From Amblyornis subalaris (Eukaryota > Chordata > Aves > Passeriformes > Ptilonorhynchidae), in contig JACAXG010000007.1 of NCBI GenBank assembly GCA_018881555.1, positions 13,745,235-13,809,234 on the forward strand: 64,000 nt of DNA. The letters run 5' to 3'. Positions within the stretch are counted from its first letter, which is position 1. Each line of letters begins with the position of its first letter. Below are positions 24,981-39,028 of the stretch, piece after piece. The notes below the pieces were generated by a model. That model searched no databases. It was given only the letters and a program-made list of their open reading frames with translations, and was not told the origin of the DNA. Made by a program: the position numbers and the translations under genes.

Positions 24981-27900
24981 TATATTTATGTTTAGTAAAA
25001 GTTCATAAAAAATGTAGTCCTTTTCTGCTTTGAACCATGTAGGGCCAGCATGCAGCAAAGGGCTCTATTTTTCCTGCCATGATAAACTAAGGAATCAATA
25101 CCAACTAGCTTCTAGGACAAGATATGTAGAGGATTCCATTTCACTAAATGCATTCGTACATGTCTCTGATGAAGTCCAATATGGTAAATGTGCCAGCTCT
25201 GGGGACAGCAAATTAATGAAAAGGGCGGTCTTAGTTTCTCTTCTGAGAACTTGGTAATGTCTATTGACAAGCTGCGTTGACTGTGTCCTCCACAGTGACC
25301 TATCTAATGTCCCAGTCAGCTCAGTTTTTCTATAAAATCTGAGCTGTGCAAGCTGTTTTGCTGAAGGCAGAGGAGTTCTGGCAGTGGGGAAGGTGTAAGA
25401 TGATAGGGTGAAGGCTGACACCATGCAGTGTGGTGGAGGCTGTGCTGCTCTGCCATTAGTGTGCCTGGAAAGTCCTGTATTCAGGATGATATTGTGGAGT
25501 CTCAGCTGTAGCTCCACTGTTGGTTGCAGTGTAATTCCTGGAGCTTGCCCAGATGGAGGAACAGAAACATCCTGTGTGAGGCAGTGTTTGGAAGAGGAAG
25601 CAGAAAGTGAGGGACATCACCCTGCCCTCTGGAGGGTTGTTGGCCTTCACTTAAAAGTCTAGATGCACATTTAGGACATAATCTGAAGCAAATGTACTCA
25701 GTTTGTAAGTTANTCTGTGATAAAGAAAACAGGCGCTGCCCTTGCTGGGGAAAAAAAAAATGGTAAAGAGAATAACAAAGATGCTGTGTTCGTATTTTCA
25801 TGCCTCAGGATNTTTTAATGCCATAAAAGAATGAGTTCAAAGATAACTTCTGCAGTGAAGTGACTACCAATTTTTATCCNCTCTGTGACACCTTTACTTG
25901 TTTAAAAGGAACTTTGAAAAAGGTGGCAGCCCTGGCACTTTAGAAGCCAGTTGTGACTGCCCCTGAACTGAAGTTGTTGCAGTGGGGAGAGTCCTTGGAT
26001 TTAAGGGTCGCACGTCTCAGAGCCTGAAGTCTAAAGGGAAGAGTGAAGTGTCTCACTGGCAGAAGAAGAACAAAAGTTATCAGTCATTTTGTAGCAAGGA
26101 AAGAAAAGGCCAGGAAAAGTTACGAAGTAAGGAAGGAACAGATCTACAAGGAGATAACATGAGTGGAAAGTAAGGAATACAAGAGATGGTCATCTCAAAT
26201 CTAGCGTAGATGAAAAGCCAAAAGAGGACTTGAACTCAGATGAATAGAACTGAGAATTTTGTGTCAGAATTTTAGCTTTGTAGCATTTGAGTCTGAGTCT
26301 TAGCTGTCCTGATCATTGATAATGAGGAAGCGGCACATGCAGTTTAGGGGGGCGGGGGTTGTTTTGCCTTTTTTTTACCTTTTCCCTGTTTCATATCAGT
26401 GGANTAAACTGCATTATTGGCTCACTATCTCTGATAATGTAAATTANACCAGCCTAAGAAAGCAAAACTTGAATGGTACCACCTGAACCTAAGAGACACC
26501 AGCTGTAGGGCTAAAGATGAATGAAGTCCTCTTATAACCCCAGATTTTATATCCACTGACAAACTAATGATCTTTGTGTTGCCCATTCCATGTGTCGTGT
26601 GTAAGTTCTTTGGCTGCATCTCTGCATGATGTGGTTTCCTTCTAGTTGAGAGTCTACATAGTGACCTCCACCATGACCAGTAAATAAACAAAACNAACAA
26701 TTAATGGAACAGTATGGTCTAAGCAGGGGTAAAACGTTGCATGTGAATGAAGCTGAGCTGAATATAAAGGATCAAATGTCACAGAAGATCTTTGAAGTGC
26801 CTCGGGAAAACAAGCTAAGACTAGGATAGAAATGAAATGCACTTTGAAGAAGTGAAATGAGAAAAACATCCATTTGTAATGCCTACCATAGTCACTGTGA
26901 TAGAGTTGGTGACATTGCCAGAAACAATTCAGTCTTTCACAGGTTGGATGCAATTTGGGCACTTCAAAAAACAGTCACTGTCTTTCTTCTGCTTGTATGC
27001 ATATTCTGACAGGAGGCAAATACTGTTTCTTTAAGTGATTCTGGAAAAGTCAGTATAAACAGAATAAACTGAACATCTATTCCTAAAAATATTGAACACT
27101 GCATCACGTTTCAAGCTTTCCACTCTTGATATAGAGTGGTGCTTGTAAATAACAAATCCATTTTTTCTGCAGTATTTCTTGAACAAATAGCTAGAACAAC
27201 CTGAAAGCTTAAGACAATCTACTTGAGAAATTCTGTGGAACTCCTGAAAAACTCAGCTATTTTTTCATAGAAGACAAGATACATCTACCATTTCTGATAT
27301 CTGTACTTTAAAAATTATGTTTGTTCAAGTAATTCTGTTTTCTGTTTTTGTATTTCATATTTTATGCAATTTGGAAATAGACACATGACAGCCTTCTGTA
27401 AATGAGTTGGATTGGAGGAATGAGGTTTTTGGTTGCTATGATTGGAATATTATACCATAAATGCTCAAGACACGAAAACTGTCAAACCTTCTGTGATTAT
27501 CAAATAGNCAACATTCTAAACCAGTTTATTCATATGCATCTGACTTCGAGAGTTCAGTAATCTGAATTGTTGGTCTGTTGAGCCAGTTTGAGTTTCAATA
27601 AAATAAATAGGAAACTGGAAAAGAAATGGATTGAATAATTGGGTAGAAAACTCCAAAAAGCAGAAGTCCACACTCTGATTTAGGTTCTGCAAAACCCATT
27701 AAAGGAACAGAGCAAAATCAGATTTTTGCCTTTTTTGACTTTGTTAAGTGATTGGTAAACAAAAATGGGCTGAGGTTTTTGCACAGCTTGCAGTTAATGA
27801 TGTAGATGATATTTGTGTTATGGTGATTCCTAAATCCACAGATATCTTATTAGAGTGGACAGTTCTGGAAGTTTCTGAAGAAAACAGAAGTCTCAACCAA

Positions 27901-30900
27901 GTAGCAGTAGTATGGTGTAGAGGCACAGGTTGCTACTCCCAAGTAAATGCTTTTGCCACCAGGCTGCACCTTTAGAGGGTCTTTTAGAGAGTGTCTTTTA
28001 GAGAGTGTCTTTTCACTTCTGTGTTGATAAAACACCTGTTTCTTTAGCATGTTTGATAACTTCCATTATTTGAAATTTTCAAAATTGATTGAGAGCTGCC
28101 CTATGGCTCCCAAAAAGGTATAGATTAAAATAGGTTGTCTGGATTTCTTTTAGATTAAACGGGTGTTTTTTATTGTATCTGCATAAAGTATCTTTTAGTT
28201 ATGAAGAAACAAGGAATGACTGGATGAAAAACTAGAGGAATCCAATTTTCTTCTCCATTGAAACAATATGAGCTGGGTTCTTGGGAGTCTGATATTGCAG
28301 TATTTCAAAACAGAGTGGATTTGGATTAGACTTGAGAATATGAAATAAGAAAAGCTNTACCGGGTCATGTAAGGGTTTATCCAGCTCTTCAGCTGTCTGT
28401 CTCCAGCAGTGACCACAAGCAGCTGCTTTCAGAAAAGCTGGTGTGTGAAGGCAAGGGATATTTTCTTCAATACTCTCCCAGTCCATCACTTTGTAGCTCA
28501 AGGGATCTCCTGAACTGTTTGTTGCCTGTTTATTTATTAACCCCCAAAGTATCTCTGCTGCTCACTGGTGCAATCCAATTGGACCGTGTTTGAAGTTTCA
28601 TACTTCCATCTTCTATTTCAGCCATTCACTGCATCTTCTAACCTGCCTGGTTTGAAAGTGCTTTTGTTTNAAAGCTGTCTCTTTTGGTTTACACTTAGAG
28701 GGAGTCCCTGGTCTTTGACCAACAGACAGGATTCATCTCTCTTCTGCACCTTTACAAAATACTAGAGCATGGAGCATGTGCTGAGAAATGAGGCATCACC
28801 AGCTTATCTAAAAGCAGCATTTGCAAACAAATCCTTTTTTGATAGTAGGTACACATTATGAGCTGAGACAGCACTGGGGCAGCATTAAAGAACACTTGTA
28901 AAAATTTTAGCAAAACGATTTTATCAACAATAGTGTAACAACAGGCTGATTATGAGACAATAAAGATGGTTTATTTCTTAGAGTGAATTTATGTCACAGT
29001 GTAAACTGACTATTAATGTTTCTCAAGTGCTATAGATTCACCTTCATTTCTTTTTTACTTCCTATTTTCTGAGACAAAATTAGAATTTATTCATCTTTTG
29101 TCTGAAAAACCCTATAAGAAGTATTAGGGTGTCTCTTTAGACTTGTATAACATAATTCTCATGTTTTTATGAATATATCATAGTTTCAGTTGTGATTTCC
29201 CCTCTTCAAACAGTTTTATGTAACAGCTGCTTTATGGTCATGATTATAAGTCATCCTTTTTGGTTTGATTGCAGCAATAATCTGGGGACCATAGCAACGT
29301 GTTTTGCTTATGAAATATGTCAGTGGGAAATAGAAGTCTAGTGAGAAATTATATTTTTAAAAGGAAGAAAAAAGGCCAGATCTTTTTTCAGTACTCTCTC
29401 CTGAAGGTCCTGTAATGCTTCTAGAAATAGTAAGAAAAAACTTATTTCAGTTATCTCTGCAACAGCCGCTTTTTCCATATGCATCATATCAAAAACCTGA
29501 ATGTAATGGTTACTCTCCTTATATGGTGTAAAACTTGTTAGTATCTTCTGTAGGTGCTTGGAAAAGTCCAACTTTTATATGATGATGAAAATATTTTGCT
29601 ACATATTTTATTAGTTTCATCAGTTGAAGTCAAAATGTCATTGCTAAAATGCTTGATTTAAGTTNCAGCATCCTAATGCTGTAGAATTTGTAGCAGCTTT
29701 TGTGAAGTCAAACTCCTATCACTGGGAATTAAAGACGTGTTTGAAAGAAGAGGAGATTGATATGCTTCTCTCCCATCTTACACGTTACTGTGTTGTAGTC
29801 TGTCAAGTATTATGAAAAATACATGGACTGCTTTGGATTGTTTTGGTATTGAAAAAGTGAAAGAAAATTTTGTTTGGTCAAAACTATTCTGCTTAGACAA
29901 AGTCGTACAAGGCTGCTGAACATGACTCNTGGGCCTCGGTTAGATGTGCAATAGCATTTGGAATACCTGATAATGCATATTAAAGTGTGTTGGTTTTGTC
30001 TTATTGAATTGAATAGGATGTGCTTCATACTTAATTTTCAGTGTCTCAGTTGAGGTGAATGGGTAAGAATGGAGGGCATGAGTGATGAACCTGAATTCAC
30101 AGTAAAAAGCTATCTACTTTAATAACATTCCAGTGTCAATTACTCGCAAAAACCATGCTGTGGCTTCCCCTGAGAGAAGGTTCACGAAGGGTAAAAGTGC
30201 CTTTTGGTCCTTGCTTAAGCAGTTAATTGCCTAGGCAAAAGTCTTTAGTGCGAGTGCCTGGTGCAGTGACTGAAGCTTTTTCATGAGCAATACCGCTAAA
30301 TCCTGCTCTGAGTATGTCTCCGTAGGCTTTTATTGAAGCTCTGTTTCCCTGTAATTCTCCCTGCCTCACTTTCCCGTACAGTCTTTAACAACCTTTCTGT
30401 ATTACGTGGGAAGAAGGCGCTACGCACCTCTCTGCTGGTTGCCTGTTGGCTGACTTTCAGTTTGAAGCCCGTGCTGAAGCCCCTTGCCNGCTTAGGCCCT
30501 TCTCATCTGTCCTGATGGTGATTTTCATGAAACATACTCTGTTGCTTGGACNAGTTAGTATTGAGCACTGTAATAAAAAAATTAGAAGGATGGGCAGCAT
30601 GATCACTACCAGGGTGTGCGTAGGAATGTGTGCACATGAGTGCAAGACAAAAGCAAGTCAAAGATTTGTCCTGTTCTGGCCGTGCTAAACCCAAACTGAT
30701 GGTTCTGTCCAAAACACTTGCCAAAATTTATTGAGAAATTGACGTAATGTCACAAGGGGAACAACTCAAAGAGTGGCAGCTGTGGGTTGTTTTCAATCGT
30801 GTTGGTTATATTTACAATGATACAGGGATTATATGTTGTTGATACCAGTGAATAAAACTACAGCCTTATTTATCACAGAGATTGGTCCAGGGATTTGTTG

Positions 30901-33341
30901 ATTTCCATAGAGGCAGCAATTACTTGATTTATGTGATTATTTTTCTCTATTCATTTGACCAGCAAATGATCCAAATCTGCCTGCCTCATGCGGTTGCTGC
31001 TGGGACAACTCAAAAATGACCCTTTCATTGTGTTGGTACTGTATGCTCCTAATGCCACAATCATGAATCTCATTCCTCAGGACAGCAGTCTGTAAAATTG
31101 TTGTAAATACTTAGCTGTGTGAGATTTAATCAATGCCAGAAGCCTTCAATAAACAACAGTTGCAGATTGGACCGTGCTGAGTTAATGATTCTTGGACTCT
31201 GTCTAATGCACGTGCTGTTAAATCTNTGTGTCAAGTGACTGGCACTGACATTAATCACATCCCACCAATGTTCCTGTGTGCACAGAGTGAATGGAAGCCT
31301 CACATCAACAGAAATATTTGAAATATTTGACAGTCAATGCACTTAAATGTATCCACTTAAAGGCCTAAAGGACATGTTAGCATTTCACATGGTAGGTAGG
31401 GAAGAAAAACATGACAAAAAGTTAATGAGTGGCTTTGATACTTTAAAAAATTAATAAAATATCTTCCCCAAGTAAAACCTTATATTAAATATTTTGCAGA
31501 ATCATCTGTTAGTAATGCTACAGGATTTTCCTAGTGCTCTAAGTTTGTATTGTGTTTGTTTAACCAGAGAGTTTTTCCGTTGATGAGTACTGATAGTGAC
31601 CAAAAAAAACCATGAAAGAAATTATGGAAAAGTAACCGCAACCCTTCCAAAACAGATGTTTGGGCCAGACTGAAATTCTGTTTGTGTGCCCATGCAGAAC
31701 CTGGCAGCATTTAAAGTCGTGTACACCATGAAAGTGATAAATGTGGTTGTTCTGAAAAGGCATAAAGGAAGAAAAAACCCCAAAGTTATGAACTGTGCTT
31801 GCTTTCTTTACCAAATTTGGTAGGTTCGCGTTCATTTGCATGTTAACCTTATGTGTGTGTGTCAGCACAACTCTGCCAGCTGAATCATGAGCATACCAAC
31901 TAGAGGTGATGTTGTGGCAGTATATTTCAATGAAATCAGAAGGGCAGGAATAATGTGTCTAATCAATTTTGTCCTGCTCTAGGTTCTTAGTGTTAATTCT
32001 CACTAGACTATGAGAAAGGTAGTGTGCTACTCCCGTGAGACAAATACTTGAAATAAATATGTTTATATCCTTGTTTAAGGAGTAGGATAGAGATTTTCTA
32101 AGTTGCAGTTATTTCTGAAAAACCTGAAAATGACTTGGCAAGCAATTTAGGNACTTGTCGTCTCATCTCCATTTTCTGCTAGTAAACATAAGAAAAGCAC
32201 AACTTAAATGGATTTAAAACTGCTTATTCTTGATGATCAAGTACTTTAGAGCTGATGGGTCAAAATTGGTGTGTATAAAACCAGTGACTGGTTTCATATC
32301 TTAAGTGGGGCTATTTAATACTGTTAAGTAAATGAGNGCACTAATTGAAGAGAATTTGACTGCCGTATCTGTGATGTGCATTTAGATAAAATTGCTAAAG
32401 AACTGTGAATCAACTGTGCAAGTGAGATTTTTGAACCTGAGTGTCGCTCTTCTTTGTAGTAACCTTGCAATTCAATATTGTACTGGATACTCCTCACCGT
32501 TGTGAGCTCTGAGAAGGTAACTGAGCTCAGAAATTCCTGCCTAAAGTGAATGTGTTGAAATTTACTCGTGTGAGGAAGACTGCTTTTCCAGGACGTGAGA
32601 TTCAGACTATGTATTTATGCAGCACTGCATAACTCTGCATGTGGCTTCACACATGACCTTGAAAAATAAATCACTTANTGACTATTTTTCTTCAAATACT
32701 TGTGGGATGATCAAGTCAATAGTACTAATGTGGTTTTTTTGTGCTTTACTGCTGTAAGGCTTAGTGTTCCAGTATCACAATTTCTGAGTTATCAAACTGG
32801 GATGATACCATCTCCTCATCTTGTCTGTTGGGTGTTTTATATTTTGGGACAGGATTATATTTGTCTAGGTGGTCCTAGCAGTTGGTAATCCAATGATAAT
32901 CCAAGGATATATGGGTTGACAAAGCTACAATTCTTTATTAGATGAGCTACTGTAAGACTTCATAATATNTTCTTGGACATCTGGATGCAACCATAACACA
33001 CATTAAAACTAACGACAATGCTTATTAAAAGTTCAAGACTATTTGTAGAGATAATTTCTACATGAACTCCTGTGCTTGATGTGGCAGCCTTTTGAAGGGT
33101 TGTGGCTGCACAGCGGCTTGTTTTTTCTTTCTTTCCAATAACTTTCTCAGGTCTTGATTTTTGTTTTTGTTGTTGGGGTGTTAAGATTAGCATCACTTGT
33201 TACGGCCATATTATTCACAGAATATGACCATATAAATTTTTTATTGTATTGCATTATTCAAAGCATGCATGGCCATGTCTGGGCCATATGTGAATGTGTG
33301 ATTTGTGATTTTTTTTTTTTTTTTAATTTTTTTTTCTTTAG
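24981..33341. other. Non-coding stretch with a GC-richer patch at 25.2-25.7 kb
   Basis: No supported gene. The minus frame 25095-25517 (140 codons) lies in a GC-richer patch but has no domain I recognise. It could be an old unrecognised repeat. The + frame 27748-27975 is compositionally protein-like but has no splice context. A 14 bp tandem repeat lies at 27980-28013. Many isolated N bases occur. The rest is ordinary AT-rich DNA. Confidence 0.5.
27980..28013 (+). repeat. 14 bp tandem repeat, about 2.4 copies
   Basis: The unit TCTTTTAGAGAGTG occurs twice exactly at 27980-28007, and a third partial copy, TCTTTT, follows. It is a small local duplication. Confidence 0.85.
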
Positions 33342-33431
33342 AGATGTAATCACTAGGAAAAGTTCCTCTATACTTTTAGTTTCATGTTTACATAGACTTA
33401 TGTCTGAAATTAGCCATGGGAGACATAACCA
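33342..33431 (+). CDS. Candidate internal exon, 90 bp, unidentified
   Basis: A long pyrimidine tract ends in CTTTAG at 33341 and a GTAAGG donor begins at 33432. Between them is a 90 bp segment, a multiple of three, that is open in one frame. Its first base completes a codon and its last two bases begin one. The 29 full codons read DVITRKSSSILL, then VSCLHRLMSEISHGRHN, with no domain I recognise. The phase does not fit a direct join to the 38155 microexon, so it would need an intermediate exon or belong elsewhere. The poly-T upstream makes a chance acceptor quite possible. Confidence 0.25.
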
Positions 33432-36400
33432 GTAAGGAAATGACAACTTGCTATTCAGCTTTACTGAATGAGTGAATGATAGAAATAAACAATAGCCAGA
33501 TATTGCCTTAAAATATAAATTATAAATTGTAGTAGCAATTTAGCATTCTGTTGATGCAACAAACAGGAAATAACTAATCAAAATACACGGTTAAAAAAAA
33601 TCTTCCTGATGCAATAAATGCAATGGGTATTTTTTCACACAGCATAAACAGGTGTCTGCCACAGTTTAATGCCATATTTTAAAGCATCTTCCCAGGATGC
33701 TTTTGAAAACCATATTTAAAAATTCAGATATATTTGCAAAATCCTTGTCCTGAAATTCTGGGGTAGTCTCATGTCCCTGTAAACATTTATTTTTATTTTT
33801 GCAGTGCATACAGATGTGGTAATGGCAATGTTTACAATACAGCATGGTCCAGTCAAATAAATTAGTCAGAATACACAATTTTTAATGTTTTCCTGTCTCT
33901 GACATTTGTCAGCTCAGTGGACTAGGAGGTTCACTTTTTGTGTGTTTTCTCTTCCGGACTAGATAGACTATGCTCTCAAAGCTTGGAGTCATCTTTTATT
34001 GGTGTGGTCATACAGCACTCAGCAAAAGAGAAGAGTTTTTAAGTTGTGGAACTTGGGGATGGAAAGTTTAGGACAATAACTGGGATTATAAGGATTTTAA
34101 AACTTTAAAACAAAATAATAACCCTTTCTGATTAGGATCTAGTAAGCCTTTGCTGTGCTGTAAGGTTAGCTGGCATGTCTATGGCGGGACTTGTGACCCC
34201 ATGAGGGATTTTAAACCTTGCCAAAGAGTTATTATGAAGTGATTGCATTTTTAGAAACTGTGGTTTTTTTCTTTAAATGTGTTCAGACTTGGCAGTAACT
34301 AATTATTAAAGTATTGCAGACTGCTTGGAGACTGGCTTGTCTTAGCCTTTCTTGATTCACACCTGGATATCGTGTTCTGATAGAAATCAAAGCAGAAGGT
34401 GTGCTGTCTTTCATTCCAGATGCCATANTTACCACATGCATAGAACTTTGCCTCATGTTTTACAAAAATCGGATACTGTAATAATGGAAAAACTATTTTG
34501 GTTTCTGTAAAATTCCTACATGAAAGCTATGAAGTATTCACTGAAATTCCATGTTGCTTTTGTCTTTGTTGTTTACAGTGATTTGACAGAACTATAACCC
34601 TCAATGAAACCTGTATTTGTGCATACTTGGGTGCATTCCCACCAAGTTTTCACATGTTTTTCTCCTGATCAATGGGCTAGTCCCCTTGGGGATGATGACA
34701 CTGATTTGTCACTGTGATTCCAGACTAATGCCTCTAAATTTGTTGTGGCTATTCAGCACCTTATTCTTAGTATGTTTGTGTTGATAGTTGAACCAAGCTG
34801 TAGCTGTTTCTCATGCTGTGCTCAAGAGACAGCTGGGCTTTTTGCTGGGCTTCACAAAGTGTTTTCAAGTGTGATGTGTCTCAGCTGTACCACAGCTGAT
34901 CACTAGAGCTATGCTGCATATGATATGTTTTCTTCCCAAACTGAAACTCAAACCAACAGGGACTCAATTTCTATGGAAATAGCTGTCATAAAGTCAATTC
35001 TGTAGCTCATTGTAGTCTGTAAATTAGGTAGAATAGGTGGTGGAAAGCAGGGGTTTTTTCTACTTGTTATTCCTTTGCTCTCTGCCTAACTGCTGCTGTT
35101 GATTAAGTTTAATCCCAAAGCACATCAGAATTAAAAGACTTTGCGTTTTTATAAGTCTTCTGAAGAACAGCTTTTTCGCCCCAGTTCTGTGGTGAACATA
35201 AGTTGTTATTCACAGTGGGGTAAATGCCTGGAGCAAGGGAAACAATTGCTTGTTAGTTGTAAATCTGACTGCAGTGTTGGTGACAATTGTAGGCTGTTCT
35301 GGATGTATGCTGAGACAAAATGTATAAACACCATATTTGTCTTCATAAAGTTTTAGAATAATCTGTACAGACTATAGGAAAGAGAGGATGAGTCTTTTGA
35401 GGGCAAAAAGTTACTTTATGAGATTTTTTTCTTTTTAATCTAAGTGAAAAAAAACCAATCTTTAATATGCTATCAGCTAGACAAAATACATTCCTCAGGG
35501 ATGAAAGCCTCAGCTGTACTGGACACTAGACTTCTGATTCTTCCAAAACAGCTGGAAGAGTAAATTTTGCTCTTTGATTTAATATGATCGTTCAAAGTAA
35601 TTTTCAAGCAATTTTTCATTCAAAGCAATTTTGCTGTTGGAATTTGCAATTAAACAAAACACCACAAGTGGTCACCCTGCTGTCACTGGAAGGGAATGGG
35701 ATAAGAAAATAGTCACAAAAAAGAACTTTGACCTGTTCACAGTCTAAGCTATGAAAATTGTTTTAACGTTCTTCTGTTCAGAGAAGGAATGTTTTAGAAA
35801 GCCAATGTCATGTTTCAAGATGTATTAACCTGTACTGACTCCCTAAATATGAGTAGTCTGGTAGTCACTGACTGTACTTTTTTACTGTCTGTCTTTCAGT
35901 GGTGAAGACTAAGTCCCTTTCTCACTATTTTATCTTATATTTCACCTTTCTATTTTATCTGTAGTATTTTTACTTGTGTGTTATCAGCTGATGCCCGTTA
36001 TCTTCCTTCACCACCTTTTGGTGACTTATTGCAAACATAGTAATAAAATAGTAAGTATTCAAACAATGACACTCTTGTACTAGACATAGTTTGTGAGATA
36101 AACTACGCATGAACTTATTCCCATGTGGAGAAATAGATAGGAACATGATCTTTTTTGGTCATGGTCTAATGGTTTTCACTAAGGTTGGTGAAATACCACA
36201 GTCAGTAACCTCAATTTAAGCAACTGCAGTGGTTGAGAAAATGTCCTTCCATATAGTTTTTCTCTCTCTCTCCCCNCAGCACACCACACTCTGGTACAGA
36301 CACACACGTCAGAGGGAGGGGTGCAACAAATGTTGCTGGCAATGTTTCTGTTAAAAAAGCCAACAGCTCTTCTTGCCTTTTCGCTAATTAAGATGAACCT

Positions 36401-38154
36401 AGGGAATAAAAATCTTTCATGCTCTTATCCATGTCACCTGCAAATGTCCTTTCATGCTGTTTATTTTAATAAAAGGCAATAACAACACACAGAATGGTAA
36501 GAAAAGATGTTCGTTTATGCTTTCTCTTAAAAAGTCACCTAGAAGTTCTTTGGCTGATCCTAAAAATATTTTAAAAATAAATTATTTGGTCCCTTCTTGG
36601 TCTTTAGAGAGGCAAAAGTACCTTTTTGTTTGCTCTGTAAAGAAAAAGTATAAGGAAGGATCTAGTTTCAGTCTTTTTTACTACCTAATATCTTAGAGAA
36701 GGTGGAGCTGGCTCCTCTCAGGTACACAGAGAAGAGGCAGAAAGTAGGAGGCTAGGACAACTGNTCCTCCTGTGATTCTATGAAATATCCCAAAAGGAAA
36801 TTGGGGGTGTTAAAGAAGAACCTTATACTGTGTTTTGACTTTCTCAAAGTCCTTGCATTGTAACACAGACTTTGTCAACTTTTTTGTGGCTGGGGAGAAG
36901 TAGGTAAGGTGCAGCATTTTCAGCTACTGGTATGAAGACTGGGTCACATGTAGAAAGAGTCAATAATTACTCNATTTCACTAGGAAGCCTCTGAAAGAAG
37001 GTAATTTTTGTGTTTTAAAATGGCAAGAAGGTCTCAAGGAAGTTTTAGGACTTGGAAAAACTTTAAAAATTGCTTTAAAGTGTTGCTTTATAATAGTAAC
37101 TGTCCTTAGGAGTAATGATGTGAGGGCAATAGAAGGCTGCTGTGGCAATATATGTCCAGGTAACTTCTTTGTCATTAATCAATGTTAAAGCATGCTACCT
37201 GGCTTATAAAGGTCTTTCATTTTCTATTTTACTATAATTGAGAAAAAGGAAGACGTTTTTAGTTCCAAACACTCTTTTCCAGTACCTGGACATCTGAAAA
37301 GTTTCAGTCATTCTCATTTGTATCAGTTAGCTCCCAAAAAAGNAAATTAAAAGGATTGCTGTGTTAATATGGAGTCAGAACTTGGATATGTTAAAAATGG
37401 ATCTCACTGCATGTACATAGTTAAACGAGCAGCTCAGGGAAGGAAATGGATTTTGTCATACCAGCCTTTCTAGCTTTCCCAATTAATTTGTTGCCTTAAT
37501 GAATATTTTGATTTCTTCTGGTTTTTTTGGTTTTTTTCCCCTGCTTTTTCAAAAGATATATTTGTGAATCCATAGAGGAAGAACACAAATGTTAAATTTG
37601 ATCAGATACATAGTTTAATGCTGGTATTGGTCCAATCACAGTGTTACTTGAACACCCAGTATCTGTCAGTATCTGTGTTTGTAACTAGAAAATTCATGGA
37701 GCTTCTGAGCAGTAAAATGTGATTAAATAAGATAGGAGATATATAATAATGCCTGGTTTTTAAACNTGTTAAAATGCTGAGGGCAGTGGACTAGTAAATT
37801 CAAACCTCAAGAGGACTAAGCATTTCTGTCAGAACTGGACAACCTTTTCTATGAATTCAGTTTTAACTTTGTTGTGACATGAGCAAATTTGTGCACCAGT
37901 GTCTCATACACGTTAAGAGATCAGTCTGAATTCTGCTTTCCCCCACCCCTTATTTGAAGAGTTGAAATACTGGAGATAAGAATCACTTAGATGTTGACTT
38001 CTTTCTGCTTTTTACATAATGTGGTGATTTGCATATCTTACCTTGAATTGAATAACATGAGAACTTGAGAGTCGATTAACTTGAAATTCAATTTAAACAA
38101 ATTCTGTTTTATTGTAATACATACCTGTCAGTAACATTAAAATACATTTTATAG
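33432..38154. other. AT-rich non-coding stretch
   Basis: No supported gene. Strong acceptor-like tracts at about 34577 and 35899 lead into stop codons and are not exons by eye. A possible CR1 tail lies at 36690-36785. The 36454-36696 frame shows no domain or splice context. Confidence 0.5.
36690..36785 (+). mobile_element. Possible CR1 3' tail remnant
   Basis: The segment ends in TGTGATTCTATGA at about 36770-36782, which matches the conserved end of many avian CR1 elements in + orientation. Only about 90 bp upstream is GC-richer, and it has no readable ORF2 tail. It is either a heavily truncated, decayed copy or a coincidence. Confidence 0.35.
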
Positions 38155-38177
38155 ATCTTGAGGAAATTGAGTTCAAG
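38155..38177 (+). CDS. Candidate 23 bp microexon upstream of the 39 kb exon
   Basis: It follows TTTTATAG and is followed by a strong GTGAGT donor at 38178. Two bases (AT) complete a codon begun in an earlier exon, and seven codons then read LEEIEFK, ending in phase 0, which is exactly what the 39029 exon requires. The residues suit a helical coiled-coil segment. The polypyrimidine tract is weak and microexons are easily found by chance, so it depends on the reality of the next exon, 851 bp downstream. Confidence 0.25.
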
Positions 38178-39028
38178 GTGAGTATTTTTTATGGATACAG
38201 CTGAAAAATAAAACTGAATCGGAAAGCAGTAAAACATAAATCAGTACAGCAAAGAACTTTGCATCCTCCTTCCCCTCCTGTGTGCCTTTAACTGCCTTAC
38301 TCCACATATTTACAGTTGTTTCGTCATAAACCTTCTCCTGGAAACTAAAATAGTGTACTCAAGGGCTTAATGAGGATCAACATTTCTGCTTAGTGATGAG
38401 TTTCAAATGAGGTATCAGAATCTNGTTTTTTTGGTGAAACAAAATTCTGTCAAAGCAGCCAGATATTACTGCTCGAGCCTGTTCAGAGATTCCATGCCAC
38501 ACTTGCAAAAATTTTTGAGATTCAGAGGGACAAGGATGGGAAAAGCAGAAACCAGTACAATACCCCAGAAATGTTTAGGCTTTGCTAATCAGGGGAGGTG
38601 GAAGGCATCTCGGTGGTGTGATCTGCAGTGGAGTTTGCATATTCCTTAATGTTTAAAAAAAACCCCAAAATAAAATTGTTTCTTTGCTGTTGAAGCGGTG
38701 CTGGTGTTTGCAAGAATCCCTGCAGCTGCTCGGTGCTTTGCCTGTATCTGCTGTGCTCTGTGTCTGCTTCAGTGACATCCTCCTAAGGTGGGCCCAGCCA
38801 TACCACAGAGTTGGGCTATCTGAGTCCACTCTCTTTTTAAGAGAAAGATAAATTTGTGAAAGGATATAACGGTAAGGAAATCAACCTCCCAGTGTGAATA
38901 GTGCCATAATAAATCTATTTCTTAACAGCTGTCCATGCATGAGTTTTGAATTTATTTGGATATTTGTAGCTGCAAAGCCCAGTGAGGAAAAACATGACTC
39001 ATCTATGCAATGTTATTTTGTTTTACAG

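Noticed and set aside
33309..33335. Long poly-T as a possible reverse poly(A) tail of a processed pseudogene
   Set aside because: The sequence expected to be the body on the minus strand shows no protein-like or repeat text.
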